This document shows, piece after piece, positions 62,185-64,000 of a stretch of DNA of 64,000 nt. Source of the DNA: Microvelia longipes. Taxonomy: Eukaryota; Arthropoda; Insecta; Hemiptera; Veliidae. Positions within the stretch are counted from its first letter, which is position 1. Each line of letters starts with the position of its first letter. The stretch is taken from NCBI GenBank assembly GCA_018340805.1, contig JACMZG010001913.1, forward strand, positions 18,907,430 to 18,971,429, written 5' to 3'. The notes under the pieces are model-generated. The model was not told the DNA's origin, ran no database searches, and worked only from the letters and a program-made list of their open reading frames with translations. Position numbers and translations under genes: made by a program.

Positions 62185-64000
62185 GTAAAACAACTTTTAT
62201 TGCAAACTAATGGCAAAATAAAGCTATTTCTTACTTTGTATTATTGAGTAATAGCAGTTTGTTACTTTTTTACAAGTAAACCAATTGTAACTTAAATACA
62301 AAGAATGGCAGAATAAAGTAACTTTTGACTTTTTATTGCAAAATAAAATCAGTTTGTTACTTAGTATTACAAAGTAATGGCAGAATAAAGCAACCTTGTG
62401 ATTTTTTATTGCAATGTAAACCAAATTTGTTCCTTAGTATTACAAAGTAATGGCAGAATAAAGCAACTTGTGACTTTTTATTGCAAAGTAAACCAATTAA
62501 CCTTAGTATTACAAAAATGGCAAGTATAAGCAAACTTGTGATTTTTTATTTTAAACCAATTTGTTACTTAGTATTACAAAGTAAGGGCAGAATAAAGCAA
62601 CTTGTGACTTTTTATTGCAAAGTAAACATTTGAACTTAGTAACTTACAAAGTAATAGCAGTTTGTTACTTTTTATTGCAAAGAAAACAAAATTGTAACTA
62701 GTATTACAAAGTATAGCAGTAAAAGTAACTTGTGACTTTTTATTGCAAAGTAAACAAATTTGTAACTTAGTATTACAAAGTAATGGCAGAATAAAGCAAC
62801 TTTTGACTTTTTATTGCAAAATAAAATCAGTTTGTTACTTAGTATTACAAAGTAATGGCAGAATAAACTATTGTGACTTTTATTGCAATTAACCAATTGT
62901 TTACTAGTAACAAAGTATGCAAAAAAGCAACTTGTGACTTTTTATTGCAATGTAAACCAATTTGTTACTTAGTATTACAAAGTAATGGCAGAATAAAGCA
63001 ACTTGTGACTTTATTGCAATGTAAAACAATTTGTTACTTATACAAAGTAATGGCAGAATAAAGCAACTTGTGATTTTTTATTGCAAAGTAAACAAATTTG
63101 TAACTTGGTATTACAAAGTAATGGCCGAATAAAGCAACTTGTGACCTTTTTATTGCAAAATAAAATCCAGTTTTACTTAGTATACAAAGTAATGCAGAAT
63201 AAAGCACTTGTGACTTTGTATTGAAATAAAATCAGTTGTTACTTAGTATTACAAAGTAATGGCAGAATAAAGCAACTTGTGACCTTTTTATTGCAAAGTA
63301 AACAATTGTACTTAGTAATTACAAAGTAATGGAATAAAGCAACTTGTGATTTATTGCAATGTAAACCAATTTGTTACTTATTACAAGTAATGGCAGATAA
63401 GCAACTGTGACTTTATTCATTAAACCAATTTGTTACTTAGTATTAAAAGTAATGCAGAATAAAGCAACTTGTGACTTTTTATTGCAATGTAAACCAATTT
63501 GTTAATTAGTATTACAAAGTAATGGCAGAATAAAGCAACTTGTGACTTTTTATTGCAATGTAAACCAAGTAACTTGTGACTTTTTATTGCAATGTAAACC
63601 AATTTGTACTTAGTATTACAAGTAATCGCAGAATAAAGCAAACTTGTGACTTTCTGGCAATGAAAACCATTTGTTAATAGATTACACAAGTAACTGGCAG
63701 AAATAAAGCAACTTGGACTTTTTATTGCAGTAACCAAGTAACTTGTGACTTTATTTCAAAGTAAACAAATTTGTAACTTAGTATTACATAGTAAGGCAGT
63801 AAAAGCAACTTTGACTTTTTACTGCAAAGTAAACAAAGTTTTACTGCAAGTACGTGGACTTTTTATTCAAAGTAAACAAATTTGTAACTTAGTATTACAT
63901 AGTAATGGCGTATAAAGCAACTTGTGACTTTTACTGCAAAGTAAACAAAGTTTACTTGCAAGTACGTGACTTTTTATTTCAAAGTAAACAAATTTGTAAC
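62185..64000. repeat. Minisatellite, 71-bp unit, about 25 copies, runs off the window
   Basis: The unit contains TAATGGCAGAATAAAGCAAC, TTGTGACTTTTTATTGCAAA and GTAAACCAATTTGTTACTTA, ending GTATTACAAAG. Variants include AAAATCAGTTTGTTAC and, towards the end, GTAAACAAAGTTTTACTGC. Single-base losses are frequent. The array has no right border in this window. Frames of 62-105 codons inside it are artefacts of the repeat. Confidence 0.96.

Overview
This window looks like non-coding, repeat-dense nuclear DNA from an animal, probably an invertebrate. It is strongly A+T-rich. No open reading frame exceeds 113 codons, and none of the open frames reads as an intact conserved gene. It contains about a dozen minisatellites, nine long (TA)n tracts, non-LTR retrotransposon remains, cut-and-paste transposon relics and tRNA/5S-derived short interspersed elements. 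Several copies of a TGGCAACACTG-like motif, resembling arthropod core-promoter Motif 1, hint at an arthropod, but that is only an inference.

Layout: 0.5-1.5 kb is a 65-bp minisatellite; 5.6-6.8 kb holds two more arrays and poly-T; 8.3-12.8 kb is a cluster of interspersed repeats (tRNA-like SINE, three copies of a roughly 0.5-0.75 kb 'family 2' element, a palindromic Harbinger-type MITE, a complete hAT-like MITE); 13.0-16.3 kb is a nested transposon complex (hAT-like MITE hosting a decayed LINE and a second hAT-like element); 17.4-19.1 kb is (TA)n plus a 44-bp minisatellite; 19.6 kb is a tRNA-derived SINE; 20.4 kb is a striking fused acceptor/donor splice motif; 21-31 kb alternates (TA)n tracts, an 86/70-bp array, family 2 copies and hAT-like MITEs; 33-36 kb has 30-bp and 57-bp arrays; 39.5-42.7 kb is a second cluster of family 2 copies with 5S rRNA-like modules and a hairpin family; 45-46.6 kb holds 96-bp and 40-bp arrays and a second fused splice motif; 50-52.5 kb has a tRNA-headed family 2 copy and a 68-bp array; 56.7-57.1 kb is a local GC-richer patch; 59.7-61.9 kb is a decayed Mutator-like (MULE) transposon with long terminal inverted repeats; 62.2 kb to the end is a 71-bp array that runs off the window.

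How it fits together: there are no cooperating genes to describe. The two plus-strand polypyrimidine-CAG|GTAAG sites, 25.7 kb apart, with no convincing exon between them, suggest that the window may lie inside one very long plus-strand intron that is removed stepwise (recursive splicing). This is inference. The other points of most interest are the family 2 element, which carries a 5S rRNA-like segment and in one copy a tRNA-like head, the animal MULE, and the datable nested insertion at 13-16 kb. Minisatellites as I delimit them occupy roughly 8.6 kb, about 13% of the window.
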